Below are positions 16,908-26,742 of a DNA stretch of 64,000 nt, piece after piece. Location: positions 124,141-188,140 of the forward strand of contig NZ_JACKTY010000018.1 in the NCBI RefSeq assembly GCF_025822605.1, read 5' to 3'. Source of the stretch: Mycolicibacterium komossense (GTDB taxonomy: Bacteria > Actinomycetota > Actinomycetes > Mycobacteriales > Mycobacteriaceae). A program made the translations under genes and the position numbers. Position 1 is the first letter of the stretch. Each line of letters starts with the position of its first letter. Below the pieces are notes generated by a model. The model searched no databases and was not told the DNA's origin. It worked only from the letters and a program-made list of their open reading frames with translations.

Positions 16908-17552
16908 CTAGGCAGTGCGGGTCGTGGTGCCCGCACCCAGCGGCGACTCGACCCTGACGGTCTCGTCGCGGATCAGCCCGCGCAGCAGTGCGGTGCTGAA
17001 CTCGGCGGCGATCTCTTGAGCGCTGCGTCTGCCGTGCGGCCGCAACCAGCGATACGCCCCCAAGGTCATCCCGATATAGCCCAGCGCGAGCACATGGGAG
17101 TCGCAGGCATAGAACTCTCCGCTGGAGATACCGCGGTCGATCAGGCCGTGCACATGCTCGTAGACCTGGGTTTCCTTCTCGATGATTTCCGCGACCTGCT
17201 CTTCGGTGAACCACTCCCTGATATAGGGCTGCTCCTGGAAATACACGGCGGCCCCTTCGGGGTTCGCCGCGATCTGCGTCAGCAGCCGCACGGTGTACTG
17301 GTACAGCGCTTCCCGGGCGGTCCAGGACGGATCGTCATGTACCGCGGCCAGCGTGTTCTCGGCGGCCCGCTGATAGATGTCGAAAAGGATCAGCGACTTG
17401 CTGGCGTAGTAGTGGTACACCGTGGCTTTGTTCAGGCCCACCACATCGGCGACGTCGTCCATCCGGGTGCCGTGGTAACCGCGTGCCGCGAACAGCTTGG
17501 TTGCGACGGCCAGCAGCTCCTCGCGGCGGGTCTGCCCGTTCTCTGGAGGCAT
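16908..17552 (-). CDS. TetR-family transcriptional regulator (Rv0158-like)
   Basis: 214 residues. The N-terminal helix-turn-helix is clear at residues 10-55 (TRREELLAVATKLFAARGYHGTRMDDVADVVGLNKATVYHYYASK, shown here only as its family pattern), followed by a helical ligand-binding domain. Position matches Rv0158. It is followed closely by the SRPBCC gene on the same strand. A candidate operator (AACTG-N6-CAGTT, 17596-17611) lies 44 bp upstream of the ATG, suggesting autoregulation. Confidence 0.88.
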   Translation of the reverse strand: MPPENGQTRREELLAVATKLFAARGYHGTRMDDVADVVGLNKATVYHYYASKSLILFDIYQRAAENTLAAVHDDPSWTAREALYQYTVRLLTQIAANPEGAAVYFQEQPYIREWFTEEQVAEIIEKETQVYEHVHGLIDRGISSGEFYACDSHVLALGYIGMTLGAYRWLRPHGRRSAQEIAAEFSTALLRGLIRDETVRVESPLGAGTTTRTA

Positions 17553-17595
17553 GCTTCACTCTCTGCGTGCGTGGCCGGTAGTCGACCAGTCAATC

Positions 17596-17611
17596 AACTG
17601 GTTGTTCAGTT
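17596..17611. promoter_or_regulatory. candidate TetR operator, AACTG-N6-CAGTT
   Basis: A perfect 5-bp-arm inverted repeat (AACTG GTTGTT CAGTT) in the 140-bp gap between the TetR gene and the divergent small ORF. The size and position suit a TetR dimer site. Seen directly; function inferred. Confidence 0.45.
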
Positions 17612-17692
17612 TACTCATTGGCCATCTTCAGTGTCGCGGACGGACGCCCACCGCTACACTTCGCACACGGGCATTACTGGGAGGTGGCAGGC

Positions 17693-17803
17693 ATGGATCC
17701 GAATCCGGATTACGACGCTAGCGACGAGATCGAGTACTTCTTCTCCTGGTTCCCCTGGGCCCTGCGGGGTGTCTACCCACCTCCGGCCTATCCGCCGGTC
17801 TAA
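17693..17803 (+). CDS. small 36-residue protein, Trp/Phe/Pro rich
   Basis: Encodes MDPNPDYD..., 36 residues: an acidic N-terminus, an aromatic core (YFFSWFPWAL) and a proline-rich end (YPPPAYPP). The ATG at 17693 follows GGGAGG about 11 bp upstream, so it looks translated. It lies between the divergent TetR gene and the HAD-IIA gene. M. tuberculosis annotates a small gene (Rv0157A) in the matching place, but I cannot confirm similarity. The hydrophobic core may bind a membrane. Function unknown. Confidence 0.6.
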   Translation: MDPNPDYDASDEIEYFFSWFPWALRGVYPPPAYPPV

Positions 17804-17842
17804 ACCATCCGCCTCCCCCAGCGGGCCTGACAGACTGGACTC

Positions 17843-18616
17843 GTGCGCGCACAAGCTCAGTGTTGGTTGACCGATATGGATGGCGTTCTCGTTCACGAAG
17901 AACGCGCCCTGCCCGGCGCTGCGGAGTTCCTGCAGACGCTCACCGATAAACACCGCCCGTTCCTGGTGCTGACCAACAACTCGATCTTCACCCCACGTGA
18001 CCTGGCGGCTCGACTGTTGCGCTCAGGCCTGGTGGTTCCCGAGGAGTCGATCTGGACCTCAGCGCTGGCTACCGCCACCTTCCTCGATGACCAGCTGCCG
18101 GGCGGCTCGGCCTATGTCATCGGCGAGGCCGGCCTGACGACTGCGCTGCATGCGATCGGTTACACCCTGACCGACACCGATCCCGATTTCGTGGTGCTGG
18201 GTGAGACCAGGACCTATTCCTTCGAGGCGATCACCAAGGCCATCCGGCTGATCGGCAGTGGCGCTCGTTTCATCGCGACCAACCCTGATGTCACCGGCCC
18301 GTCGGCCGAAGGTCCGACACCGGCCACCGGATCGGTGGCCGCGCTGATCACCAAGGCCACCGGACGCGAACCGTACTTCGTCGGCAAGCCGAATCCGATG
18401 ATGTTCCGCAGCGCGCTCAATCGCATCGAGGCGCATTCGGAGAACACCATGATGATCGGTGACCGGATGGACACCGATGTGGTTGCGGGTATCGAAGCGG
18501 GATTGGACACCATCCTGGTGCTGACCGGTTCGACGAGCGAGGCGGATATTCAGAAGTATCCGTTCCGGCCCGGCCGGGTGCTGCCGTCCATCGCCGAGGT
18601 CATTGAGCTTATTTGA
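17843..18616 (+). CDS. HAD-superfamily class IIA phosphatase (NagD-like)
   Basis: Hydrolase of small phosphorylated metabolites (p-nitrophenylphosphatase/NagD type), 257 residues. HAD motif I is LTDMDGVL (nucleophile Asp at about residue 11). Motif II is VLTNNS at about 42-47, motif III Lys is in VGKPNP, and motif IV MIGDRMDTDV lies near 205-214. The C2-type cap lies between motifs II and III. The GTG start at 17843 is 39 bp after the small ORF. Substrate cannot be told. Confidence 0.88.
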   Translation: MRAQAQCWLTDMDGVLVHEERALPGAAEFLQTLTDKHRPFLVLTNNSIFTPRDLAARLLRSGLVVPEESIWTSALATATFLDDQLPGGSAYVIGEAGLTTALHAIGYTLTDTDPDFVVLGETRTYSFEAITKAIRLIGSGARFIATNPDVTGPSAEGPTPATGSVAALITKATGREPYFVGKPNPMMFRSALNRIEAHSENTMMIGDRMDTDVVAGIEAGLDTILVLTGSTSEADIQKYPFRPGRVLPSIAEVIELI

Positions 18617-18628
18617 AGAGATTGCCGC

Positions 18629-19078
18629 TCAAGGGGTTTCGGGGAACAGCCGCGGGAACAGTTCGTGTAACCGGTCCAATACACGCGGTCCGCCCGACGG
18701 TCCGACGGGCAACGCGGGCGCGGTGGTCATCGTCTGCGCCGTCGCCGTGACCGGTGGCAGCGGCGCATACGACGGCGCGGCCGTGTCGGTTGCCGACGGC
18801 TCTGCGGACAGCTGGGCCGAGGTCTCGCCGGTGGTCGTCGCAGCGTGGGCGGGCACCGAGATCGGGGTCAGCGGGGCTTCGGGTGTCACGGACCGCGTCG
18901 ACTCGCCCGACATCGTCAGGACCGAGACGATGATCCCGGCGACGAGCACGAGGCCGACCACCGCACCCCCGACCAGCGCCAGCTTGGCGGCCAGACGGCT
19001 TCGCTCCGGGGTGACGACGGGGATCAGCTCGGTGTCGTCGTCACCGGCGGGGGGAGCCGGCGTCCTGATCTGAGCCAC
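18629..19078 (-). CDS. conserved hypothetical single-span membrane protein
   Basis: 149 residues: an acidic cytoplasmic N-terminus (DDDTEL), one membrane segment at about residues 30-55 (LALVGGAVVGLVLVAGIIVSVL), then an extracytoplasmic Ser/Thr/Ala/Pro-rich tail ending in a short amphipathic helix (LDRLHELFPRLFP). This layout is common among actinobacterial envelope proteins of unknown role. Start GTG at 19078. It converges on the HAD-IIA gene with 12 bp between stops. Confidence 0.7.
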   Translation of the reverse strand: MAQIRTPAPPAGDDDTELIPVVTPERSRLAAKLALVGGAVVGLVLVAGIIVSVLTMSGESTRSVTPEAPLTPISVPAHAATTTGETSAQLSAEPSATDTAAPSYAPLPPVTATAQTMTTAPALPVGPSGGPRVLDRLHELFPRLFPETP

Positions 19079-19101
19079 CGTGAAAGGGTACGCAGGACAG
19101 C

Positions 19102-19155
19102 GCCGGCCGGCGAATGCTTGCGAGCTGTGCCATAGCTGGGCACTCGGCGGCCGGC
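19102..19155. terminator. nested hairpin after the sulfonate transporter operon
   Basis: Outer arms GCCGGCC (19102-19108) and GGCCGGC (19149-19155) enclose an inner stem GTGCC-N7-GGCAC (19127-19143). It begins 7 bp past the stop of the transporter ATPase gene, so it is a plausible terminator for that operon, without a U tract as is usual in mycobacteria. It also lies just upstream of the membrane-protein start. Confidence 0.4.
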
Positions 19156-19161
19156 ACCCCT

Positions 19162-19936
19162 TTACGCAGCGGCGGCTTTGACCGCCCGTCCCACCTCAGC
19201 CCGCAACTCGGTGTACTCCGCGGATTGGCGCAGATCGTCGGGGTCGACACCGGTCCGTGGCAGGTTGACCGGCAGGTCGAGCGCGACCTGGCCGGGCCGT
19301 CGGGTCAGCACCACGATCCGCGAGCCGAGGAATGCCGCCTCGTCTGCGCTGTGCGTGACGAACACGGTCGTGCGTCCCGACTCCGCGCTGACCTGACGCA
19401 CATCCTCCTGCAACCGTTCCCTGGTCAGCGCATCCAGCGCCGCGAACGGCTCGTCGAGTAGGAAGGTCGGAGTCTCGGCGGCCAGCGCCCTCGCGATCGC
19501 CACCCGCTGCTGCTGCCCGCCGCTGATCTCCCAGATCTTGCGGTCCGCGGTGCTCTCCAGGCCGACGCGGTCCAGCAACTCGTCCCGGCGCTGCGCCCTA
19601 CGCTCGCGCGGCACCTTCGCATACTTCAGCGCCAGGTCGATATTGCCGCCGACCGTGCGCCACGGGAACAGCCGCGGCTGCTGGAACACCACACCGGCGC
19701 TGACACCGGGGCTGGGGGCCGATCCGGACACCTGCACCTGTCCTTCCGACGGTGCCTCGAACCCGGCGATCAGCCGTAGCAGGGTGCTCTTGCCGCAGCC
19801 GGACGCACCCACCAACACCAGGAACGCTCCGGGATCGACGTCGAGGTTGACCGGTCCCAGTGCGGTGACCTCGTTGTCCCCCTTGCCATACCGGTGCGAG
19901 ACGTTGCGGATGTGGATGCCGCCATCACCGGTGGTA

Positions 19937-19956
<20 letters not shown>
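19162..19956 (-). CDS. ABC transporter ATPase, taurine/sulfonate type (TauB/SsuB-like)
   Basis: 264-residue nucleotide-binding subunit. Walker A GASGCGKST near residue 50, Q-loop VFQQPRLFPW, signature ISGGQQQR near 140, Walker B FLLDEPFAALD near 165, H-loop VTHSADEA. These are arranged as in the nitrate/taurine/sulfonate importer ATPases. The ATG at 19956 overlaps the end of the binding-protein gene by 20 bp. It energises the permease encoded upstream. Substrate is inferred from the TauA-like binding protein. Confidence 0.88.
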
Positions 19957-20973
<1,017 letters not shown>

Positions 20974-20977
<4 letters not shown>

Positions 20978-21846
20978 ATTTTTCCTCTCCAGGGGACAGC
21001 ACGCCGTTCCACGGCGCGAAGCAGACCGTCGATGATCAGACCCGAGATCCCGATGGCGAAGATCCCGACGAGCACGACGGGGGTGTTGTTGTAATTACTG
21101 GCGTCTTTGACCAGGCCGCCGATACCGGGCAGGCCGTTGAACAGTTCGGCGGCGACCACCGATGAGTAGGCCATTCCGACGGCCAACCGGATGCCCGTGA
21201 AGGTTTCAGGTAGGGCGGACGGAACGACGACATCGCGGATCACCTGGGCCCGGGAGGCGCCCAACGCGCGGGCCGCCTCGGTCAGGCCGACCGGAGCGGC
21301 AAGGACCGCCGCGGTGGTCGCCACCGCGGCCGGGGGCAGCGCGGCCAGGGCGAGCAGCGTGATCTTCGGCGCCTCGTCGATACCGAGCCAGATGACCAGC
21401 AGGAAGAAGTAGGCCAGCGGCGGGAGCGCGCGCAGGAACGTCAGCCACGGCTCCAGCACGCTGCGCAGCCAGCCGATGGAACCCATCGCCAGGCCGAGCA
21501 GAACACCGAGGGCAACGCCGATGATGACGCCGGCGAACACCCGGCGCAGCGTCATGTAGAGGTGCTCCCACAGCAGGTAGCCCGCATAGCCCCGGACACC
21601 GTTGTGCGTGGTGGAGGTGTCGATGAAGGCGCGCCAGACCGTGCTCGGGTAGGGCACGAAGGTCTGGTTCCAGATCCCTGCCGCCGCGGCGAGCTGCCAG
21701 GCGCCGAGGAAGACCAGGATCGACAGCAACGGCAGGGCCGCCCTGGTGACCCTGCCGCGCCACGGGCTCACACCGGACGCCCTGGGGTGCGCAGCTTCCT
21801 GCCCAGTGTGTCCTTCACTCGGGGTGATATCGACGAAAACTGACAC
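20974..21846 (-). CDS. ABC transporter permease, TauC/SsuC-like
   Basis: 290-residue inner-membrane permease of the BPD_transp_1 family with about six membrane segments. The EAA-type coupling loop is visible as AARALGASRAQVIRDVVVPSALP at about residues 190-212. It is the first gene of a permease, binding protein, ATPase operon. Start GTG at 21846 with GGAGAG 5 bp upstream. Likely role is import of taurine or related sulfonates as a sulfur source. No desulfonation enzyme is next to it. Confidence 0.88.
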
Positions 21847-21894
21847 GACTCTCCGACTGTTCGCTGGAATGGACCTGGCTGGACCCGATAGCTC

Positions 21895-21919
21895 GACGCC
21901 GGCCGTCCCGACCGGCGTC
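21895..21919. promoter_or_regulatory. 8-bp-arm inverted repeat upstream of the sulfonate operon
   Basis: GACGCCGG (21895-21902) and CCGGCGTC (21912-21919) form a perfect inverted repeat with a 9-nt centre, 49 bp before the permease start. It could be an operator or a 5'-leader hairpin. Seen directly; role inferred. Nothing else recognisable is present in the 251-bp gap to the next gene. Confidence 0.4.
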
Positions 21920-22097
21920 AGAAATGCTTCAGCGACAACAGCAGTCGTCGGACAGAGTCGTACTCATCGAAAGCATTGATATCTGCCAGCCAACTCCCCG
22001 GCAATATTCAGGTTCACAGCGAGTTAAAAGGTTCCTGTTTGCTGAATGAATTGCCGGTGAATCAAATCCGTCGGAGACGCAAAGCGCAGGTGAATCT

Positions 22098-22490
22098 GTG
22101 AAGTCGCTGCATATCCCGCATGCGGTACAGGATGACGGTGTGACAACAGCCTCCTCCGGTGCCGGCTCTCCGATCGCCGCACATCCGTGGCCCTATGGGG
22201 CGCCCGCGACCGTCTCCAATGTCACCCCCATCCGGTCGGTATCCGGTCGGCGCGCGGGCCCGGTTCAAGCCGCCGATATGGCCCAGGCCCAGCTGTTTTC
22301 CGCCCTATTGCGCGACGAGATCGCCGAGTTGGAGGACGTCGCCGAGGCGGCCGAGCGGCGCTGGCTGCAGTTGCGCGTGCGCGGCACCGGCAATGATCAG
22401 CTCCCCCCGGAGTTGGTGCGACTCGGGGAGCGCGTCGCCGAGGCGCATCGGCTGCTCAACGCGTTACAGCAACGCTTCCCCCACAAGTAG
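22098..22490 (+). CDS. hypothetical protein with C-terminal helical region
   Basis: 130 residues, not recognised. The N-terminal 60 residues are low complexity (Ala/Gly/Pro/Ser) and likely disordered. The C-terminal 70 residues are charged and helical (LLRDEIAELEDVAEAAERRW ... LVRLGERVAEAHRLLNAL), suggesting a helical hairpin or coiled coil. The start is uncertain: GTG 22098, or GTG 22140 with a GGATGA upstream. It is divergent from the sulfonate operon and 270 bp ahead of pntA. Confidence 0.5.
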   Translation: MKSLHIPHAVQDDGVTTASSGAGSPIAAHPWPYGAPATVSNVTPIRSVSGRRAGPVQAADMAQAQLFSALLRDEIAELEDVAEAAERRWLQLRVRGTGNDQLPPELVRLGERVAEAHRLLNALQQRFPHK

Positions 22491-22655
22491 GCCACCCCAG
22501 CGAGGTTCGGCTCAGCGAGATTTAAATTCCCGGGCATCGGAGCTGCCGCGCAGACGCGGTACTCGACGTCGATGCGGTCGTTGACACTCCGCACGCCAGC
22601 AGCGAGATCCGGCTACCGGAAGCCACGAACCGGCACTGAGGGTGACGGACCGCAC

Positions 22656-22688
22656 AGGTGCACTTCGTGAACTTCTACACTTGCACCT
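22656..22688. promoter_or_regulatory. inverted repeat AGGTGCA-N19-TGCACCT upstream of pntA
   Basis: Perfect 7-bp arms AGGTGCA (22656-22662) and TGCACCT (22682-22688), 72 bp before the pntA start. The 26-bp spacing between arm starts is about 2.5 helical turns. It may bind a regulator of the transhydrogenase operon. The rest of the 269-bp gap shows nothing recognisable. Confidence 0.35.
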
Positions 22689-22759
22689 TTCACCCGTCCG
22701 CTGTCGGCCCGCCACCCGGGCCTGACTGCAGCTTGACCAACCAGATCGGACTGAATTCG

Positions 22760-24298
22760 ATGATCATCGGGATTCCGCGCGAGTCTCTACCTGGGGAAAC
22801 ACGTGTTGCTGCCACGCCGCAGACGGTGGGGCAGCTCCTCAAGCTGGGCTACGAGGTCCTGGTCGAGTCCGGTGCGGGGAGCGCGGCGAGTTTCTCCGAC
22901 GCGGCATTCACCGAAGCCGGCGCCGCCGTCGCGCCTGCTGATCAGGTGTGGTCGGCCGACATCGTGTTGAAGGTGAACGCCCCGAGCGATGTCGAGATCG
23001 CCGCGGTGGCCGACGGCGCGACAGTGGTGGGCCTGATCTCGCCGGCACTCAAACCCGAGCTGGTCGAGAAGTTGGCCGCGCGCCCGATCACGGTGTTGGC
23101 GATGGACGCGGTCCCCCGCATCTCCCGGGCGCAATCGCTGGACGTGTTGTCCTCGATGGCCAATATCGCCGGATACCGCGCGGTGGTCGAGGCCGCCCAC
23201 GCCTTCGGCCGATTCTTCACCGGTCAGGTGACTGCGGCGGGCAAGGTGCCACCGGCCAAGGTGCTGGTGGTCGGTGCCGGGGTGGCCGGCCTGGCCGCGA
23301 TCGGCGCCGCCGGCAGCATGGGCGCCATCGTCCGCGCCACCGACCCGCGCCCCGAAGTCGCTGATCAGGTCAAATCCCTTGGCGGAGAGTATCTCTACGT
23401 CGTGGAGCAGACGGCCGAGGTCGCTGAGATCTCCAAGACCGGCTATGCCAAAGAAATGGGCGACGACTACAAGGCCCGCGAAGCGGCGTTGTATGCCGAG
23501 CAGGCCACCGATGTCGACATCATCATCACGACCGCGCTGATCCCCGGCCGGCCGGCACCGCGGATCATCACCGCCGAGATGGTGGCCTCGATGAAGCCGG
23601 GCAGTGTGATCGTCGACATGGCCGCGGCTAACGGCGGCAACGTCGAGGGCACCGTCAAGGATCAAGCCATCGTCACCGATAACGGCGTGACCATCATCGG
23701 CTACACCGACCTGGCGGGCCGGCTGCCGGCCACGGCGTCCCAGCTCTACGGCACCAACCTGGTCAACCTGCTCAAGCTGCTCACCCCCGAGAAGGACGGG
23801 CAGCTCGTCCTGAACTTCGACGACGTCGTGCAGCGCTCGGTGACCGTGGTCCGCGACGGGAAGATCACCTGGCCCCCACCCCCCGTGCAGGTCTCGGCGG
23901 CGCCGGCTGCTGCCGCCGCCGCGGTAGCGCCCAAGCCGGCTAAGCAGCCGATGACGCCGCAACGCAGGTTGGGCCTGACGTTCGCCGCCGCAGCGGTGCT
24001 GTTCGTGCTGATCGCGCTGTCCCCGGCCGCGCTGCAGGTCCACCTCACGGTGTTCGCGCTGGCGATCGTGATCGGCTACTACGTGATCGGGCATGTGCAC
24101 CACGCCCTGCACACTCCGCTGATGTCGGTGACCAACGCGATCTCCGGGATCATCGTCGTCGGCGCGCTGCTGCAGATCGGCCACGGTGATGCGGTCATCA
24201 CCGCGCTGGCCACCTGCGCGATCCTGCTCGCCAGCATCAACGTGTTCGGCGGCTTCGCGGTGACCCGCCGCATGCTCGCCATGTTCTCGCGCAGCTGA
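22760..24298 (+). CDS. pntA: NAD(P) transhydrogenase subunit alpha, fused PntAa-PntAb
   Basis: Proton-translocating transhydrogenase (NADH + NADP+ to NAD+ + NADPH, driven by the proton gradient). 512 residues. Residues 1-375 are the NAD(H)-binding domain I, with MIIGIPRES at the start, the RQD-like region, and [11 protein letters not shown] at 172-182. An Ala/Pro/Lys linker (about 380-400) leads to the membrane part, with four hydrophobic segments that correspond to PntAb. In M. tuberculosis these two parts are separate genes; here they are one, as in E. coli. Start ATG at 22760. pntB follows after 54 bp. Confidence 0.92.
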   Translation: MIIGIPRESLPGETRVAATPQTVGQLLKLGYEVLVESGAGSAASFSDAAFTEAGAAVAPADQVWSADIVLKVNAPSDVEIAAVADGATVVGLISPALKPELVEKLAARPITVLAMDAVPRISRAQSLDVLSSMANIAGYRAVVEAAHAFGRFFTGQVTAAGKVPPAKVLVVGAGVAGLAAIGAAGSMGAIVRATDPRPEVADQVKSLGGEYLYVVEQTAEVAEISKTGYAKEMGDDYKAREAALYAEQATDVDIIITTALIPGRPAPRIITAEMVASMKPGSVIVDMAAANGGNVEGTVKDQAIVTDNGVTIIGYTDLAGRLPATASQLYGTNLVNLLKLLTPEKDGQLVLNFDDVVQRSVTVVRDGKITWPPPPVQVSAAPAAAAAAVAPKPAKQPMTPQRRLGLTFAAAAVLFVLIALSPAALQVHLTVFALAIVIGYYVIGHVHHALHTPLMSVTNAISGIIVVGALLQIGHGDAVITALATCAILLASINVFGGFAVTRRMLAMFSRS

Positions 24299-24352
24299 CG
24301 CTGCCCACCACCTGACTCGCCCGCTCACGCCTTCCCCGATGGAACGGATTGC

Positions 24353-25774
24353 ATGTTCACCCTAGAGACCGCCGCCACCGCGGCCTACGTCGTCGCGGCG
24401 TTGCTGTTCATCATGGCCCTAGCCGGCCTGTCCAAGCACGAGACATCAAGGGCCGGGAACACATTCGGTATCACCGGCATGGCCGTGGCCCTGATCGCGA
24501 CCATCGCGCTCGCGCTGGCCCGGCACATCGAACCGATCGGGCTGGCCCTGCTCGTGGCCGCCATGGCCGTCGGTGCCGCGATCGGACTGTGGCGCGCCAA
24601 GGTCGTCGAAATGACCGGCATGCCCGAGTTAATCGCCCTACTGCATTCCTTTGTGGGCTTAGCCGCCGTTCTGGTCGGCTGGAACGGCTACCTCCACGTC
24701 GAAGCCGACTCCACCGGCGCCGAGGCCGCCGTGCTCGATAGCCAGGGCATGCTGGGCATCCACTCCGCCGAGGTGTTCATCGGCGTGTTCATCGGTGCGG
24801 TGACCTTCACCGGATCGATCGTCGCCAACCTCAAACTCTCCGCCCGCATCAAGTCCACCCCCTTGATGCTGCCCGGCAAGAACGTCCTCAATGTCGGCGC
24901 CCTGGTGCTGTTCCTCGCCCTGACCGTGTGGTTCGTCATCACCCCACACCTGTGGCTGCTCATCGCCGTGACCGTGCTGGCGCTGCTGCTGGGCTGGCAC
25001 CTGGTCGCCTCGATCGGCGGCGGCGATATGCCCGTCGTGGTGTCGATGCTCAACAGCTACTCCGGCTGGGCCGCCGCGGCATCAGGGTTCCTGCTGTCCA
25101 ATGACTTGCTCATCGTCACCGGCGCGCTCGTCGGCTCCTCCGGCGCCTACCTGTCCTACATCATGTGCAAAGCGATGAACCGGTCGTTCATCTCCGTCAT
25201 CGCCGGCGGCTTCGGAATCGAGGCGGGCCCCGCCGAGGACAAGGACTACGGCGACCACCGCGAGATCACCGCCGACAGCGCGGCCGAACTGCTCTCCTCG
25301 GCCAGCTCGGTCATCATCACCCCCGGCTACGGCATGGCCGTCGCTCAAGCCCAATACGGCGTCGCCGACCTGACCCGTAAACTGCGCGAACGCGGCATCG
25401 AGGTCCGGTTCGGCATCCACCCCGTCGCAGGCCGGCTCCCCGGTCACATGAACGTGCTGCTGGCCGAGGCCAAGGTGCCCTACGACATCGTGCTGGAAAT
25501 GGACGAGATCAACGACGACTTCGACGGCACCTCCGTCGTTCTCGTGATCGGCGCCAACGACACCGTCAACCCCGCCGCCTCCGAGGACCCCAGCAGCCCC
25601 ATCGCCGGCATGCCTGTGCTCACGGTCTGGAACGCCGACAACGTCATCGTGTTCAAGCGCTCCATGGCCTCGGGCTACGCCGGCGTCCAAAACCCACTGT
25701 TCTTCCGCGACAACACCCACATGCTCTTCGGCGACGCCAAAGACCGGGTCGACGCCATCAACGCCGCGCTGTAG
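24353..25774 (+). CDS. pntB: NAD(P) transhydrogenase subunit beta PntB
   Basis: 473-residue beta subunit. The N-terminal half (about 1-270) holds eight or nine membrane helices forming the proton channel. The C-terminal domain III binds NADP(H), with the signature [16 protein letters not shown] (about residues 323-338) and the GANDTVNP motif near 400. Assembles with PntA in the inner membrane and supplies NADPH. The gene is followed 38 bp later by the aldolase gene with a GGGAGAAGAG ribosome site. Confidence 0.93.
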   Translation: MFTLETAATAAYVVAALLFIMALAGLSKHETSRAGNTFGITGMAVALIATIALALARHIEPIGLALLVAAMAVGAAIGLWRAKVVEMTGMPELIALLHSFVGLAAVLVGWNGYLHVEADSTGAEAAVLDSQGMLGIHSAEVFIGVFIGAVTFTGSIVANLKLSARIKSTPLMLPGKNVLNVGALVLFLALTVWFVITPHLWLLIAVTVLALLLGWHLVASIGGGDMPVVVSMLNSYSGWAAAASGFLLSNDLLIVTGALVGSSGAYLSYIMCKAMNRSFISVIAGGFGIEAGPAEDKDYGDHREITADSAAELLSSASSVIITPGYGMAVAQAQYGVADLTRKLRERGIEVRFGIHPVAGRLPGHMNVLLAEAKVPYDIVLEMDEINDDFDGTSVVLVIGANDTVNPAASEDPSSPIAGMPVLTVWNADNVIVFKRSMASGYAGVQNPLFFRDNTHMLFGDAKDRVDAINAAL

Positions 25775-25812
25775 GTGGCCACTTACAACAACAAACTGGG
25801 AGAAGAGATCAC

Positions 25813-26700
25813 ATGAGCGAGCAGCAGACCGTGAAGATGGGCTCCGGCAGGGGTTTCATCGCCGCACTGGACCAGAGCGGCGGGTCGACGCCCAAGGCGC
25901 TGAAGCTGTACGGCATCGAAGAGAACGCCTACTCCTCGGATTCCGAGATGTTCGACCTGATCCATCAGATGCGGTCGCGGATCATCACCTCACCGGTGTT
26001 CGGCGGCGACCGGATTCTGGCCGCGATCCTCTTCGAGCAGACCATGGACCGCGATATCGAGGGCACCCCGTCGGCGAGCTACCTGTGGGATGTCAAGAAT
26101 GTGGTGCCGTTCCTGAAGATCGACAAGGGCCTGGCCGACGAGTCCGACGCCGCGCAGTTGATGAAACCGATCCCCGGGCTGGATGAGCTGTTGGCCCGCG
26201 CCGCGGAGAAAGGCATCTTCGGCACCAAAGAGCGCTCGGTGATCGGCGGCGCGAATCGAGCCGGCATCGCCGCGATCGTCGCGCAGCAGTTCGAGATCGG
26301 CGAACAGGTACTGTCCCACGGCCTGGTCCCGATCCTGGAGCCTGAGGTCACCATCACGATCGCCGACAAGGCCGCCGCCGAGGACATCCTGCTCGACGAG
26401 ATCACCAAGCACCTCGACGGCCTCCCCGAGGGGCGTCAGGTGATGCTGAAGGTGTCGCTGCCGACAGTGGCCAACCACTATCTCCCGCTGATCGAGCATC
26501 CGAAGGTACTGCGGGTGGTGGCGCTCTCCGGCGGCTACTCCCGCGCCGAGGCCGATGTGCTGCTGGGCCAGAACGACGGTCTGATCGCCAGTTTCAGCCG
26601 GGCACTGACGGAAGGGCTGTCCGCCCAGCAATCCGATCAGGAGTTCAACGCCACCCTGGACGCAGCGATCCAGTCGATCTATACCGCGTCGGTGGAGTGA
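25813..26700 (+). CDS. fda: class I fructose-bisphosphate aldolase
   Basis: Cleaves fructose-1,6-bisphosphate to DHAP and glyceraldehyde-3-phosphate through a Schiff base. 295 residues, the size of the short bacterial class I aldolases of the Staphylococcus Fda type. Conserved pieces: AALDQSGGSTPKAL near 18-30, MLKVSLP with the Schiff-base Lys213, and VALSGGYSRAEA near the phosphate site. It is placed between pntB and fadE2, where M. tuberculosis has no aldolase as far as I recall. Co-transcription with pntAB is likely. Confidence 0.9.
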   Translation: MSEQQTVKMGSGRGFIAALDQSGGSTPKALKLYGIEENAYSSDSEMFDLIHQMRSRIITSPVFGGDRILAAILFEQTMDRDIEGTPSASYLWDVKNVVPFLKIDKGLADESDAAQLMKPIPGLDELLARAAEKGIFGTKERSVIGGANRAGIAAIVAQQFEIGEQVLSHGLVPILEPEVTITIADKAAAEDILLDEITKHLDGLPEGRQVMLKVSLPTVANHYLPLIEHPKVLRVVALSGGYSRAEADVLLGQNDGLIASFSRALTEGLSAQQSDQEFNATLDAAIQSIYTASVE

Positions 26701-26718
26701 CCTCTCGTAAGTTCGTTA

Positions 26719-26728
26719 GACACGTGTC
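26719..26728. promoter_or_regulatory. palindrome GACACGTGTC upstream of fadE2
   Basis: A perfect 10-bp palindrome in the 42-bp gap between the aldolase gene and fadE2. It could be an operator for the fadE2-ptbB pair. A 10-bp palindrome may occur by chance, so confidence is low. Confidence 0.25.
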
Positions 26729-26742
26729 ATATCGTGGCGGGC

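Noticed and set aside
22787..24328. 513-codon minus-strand frame over pntA
   Set aside because: His/Gly/Asp-rich shadow of a conserved enzyme gene with no start context or domain.
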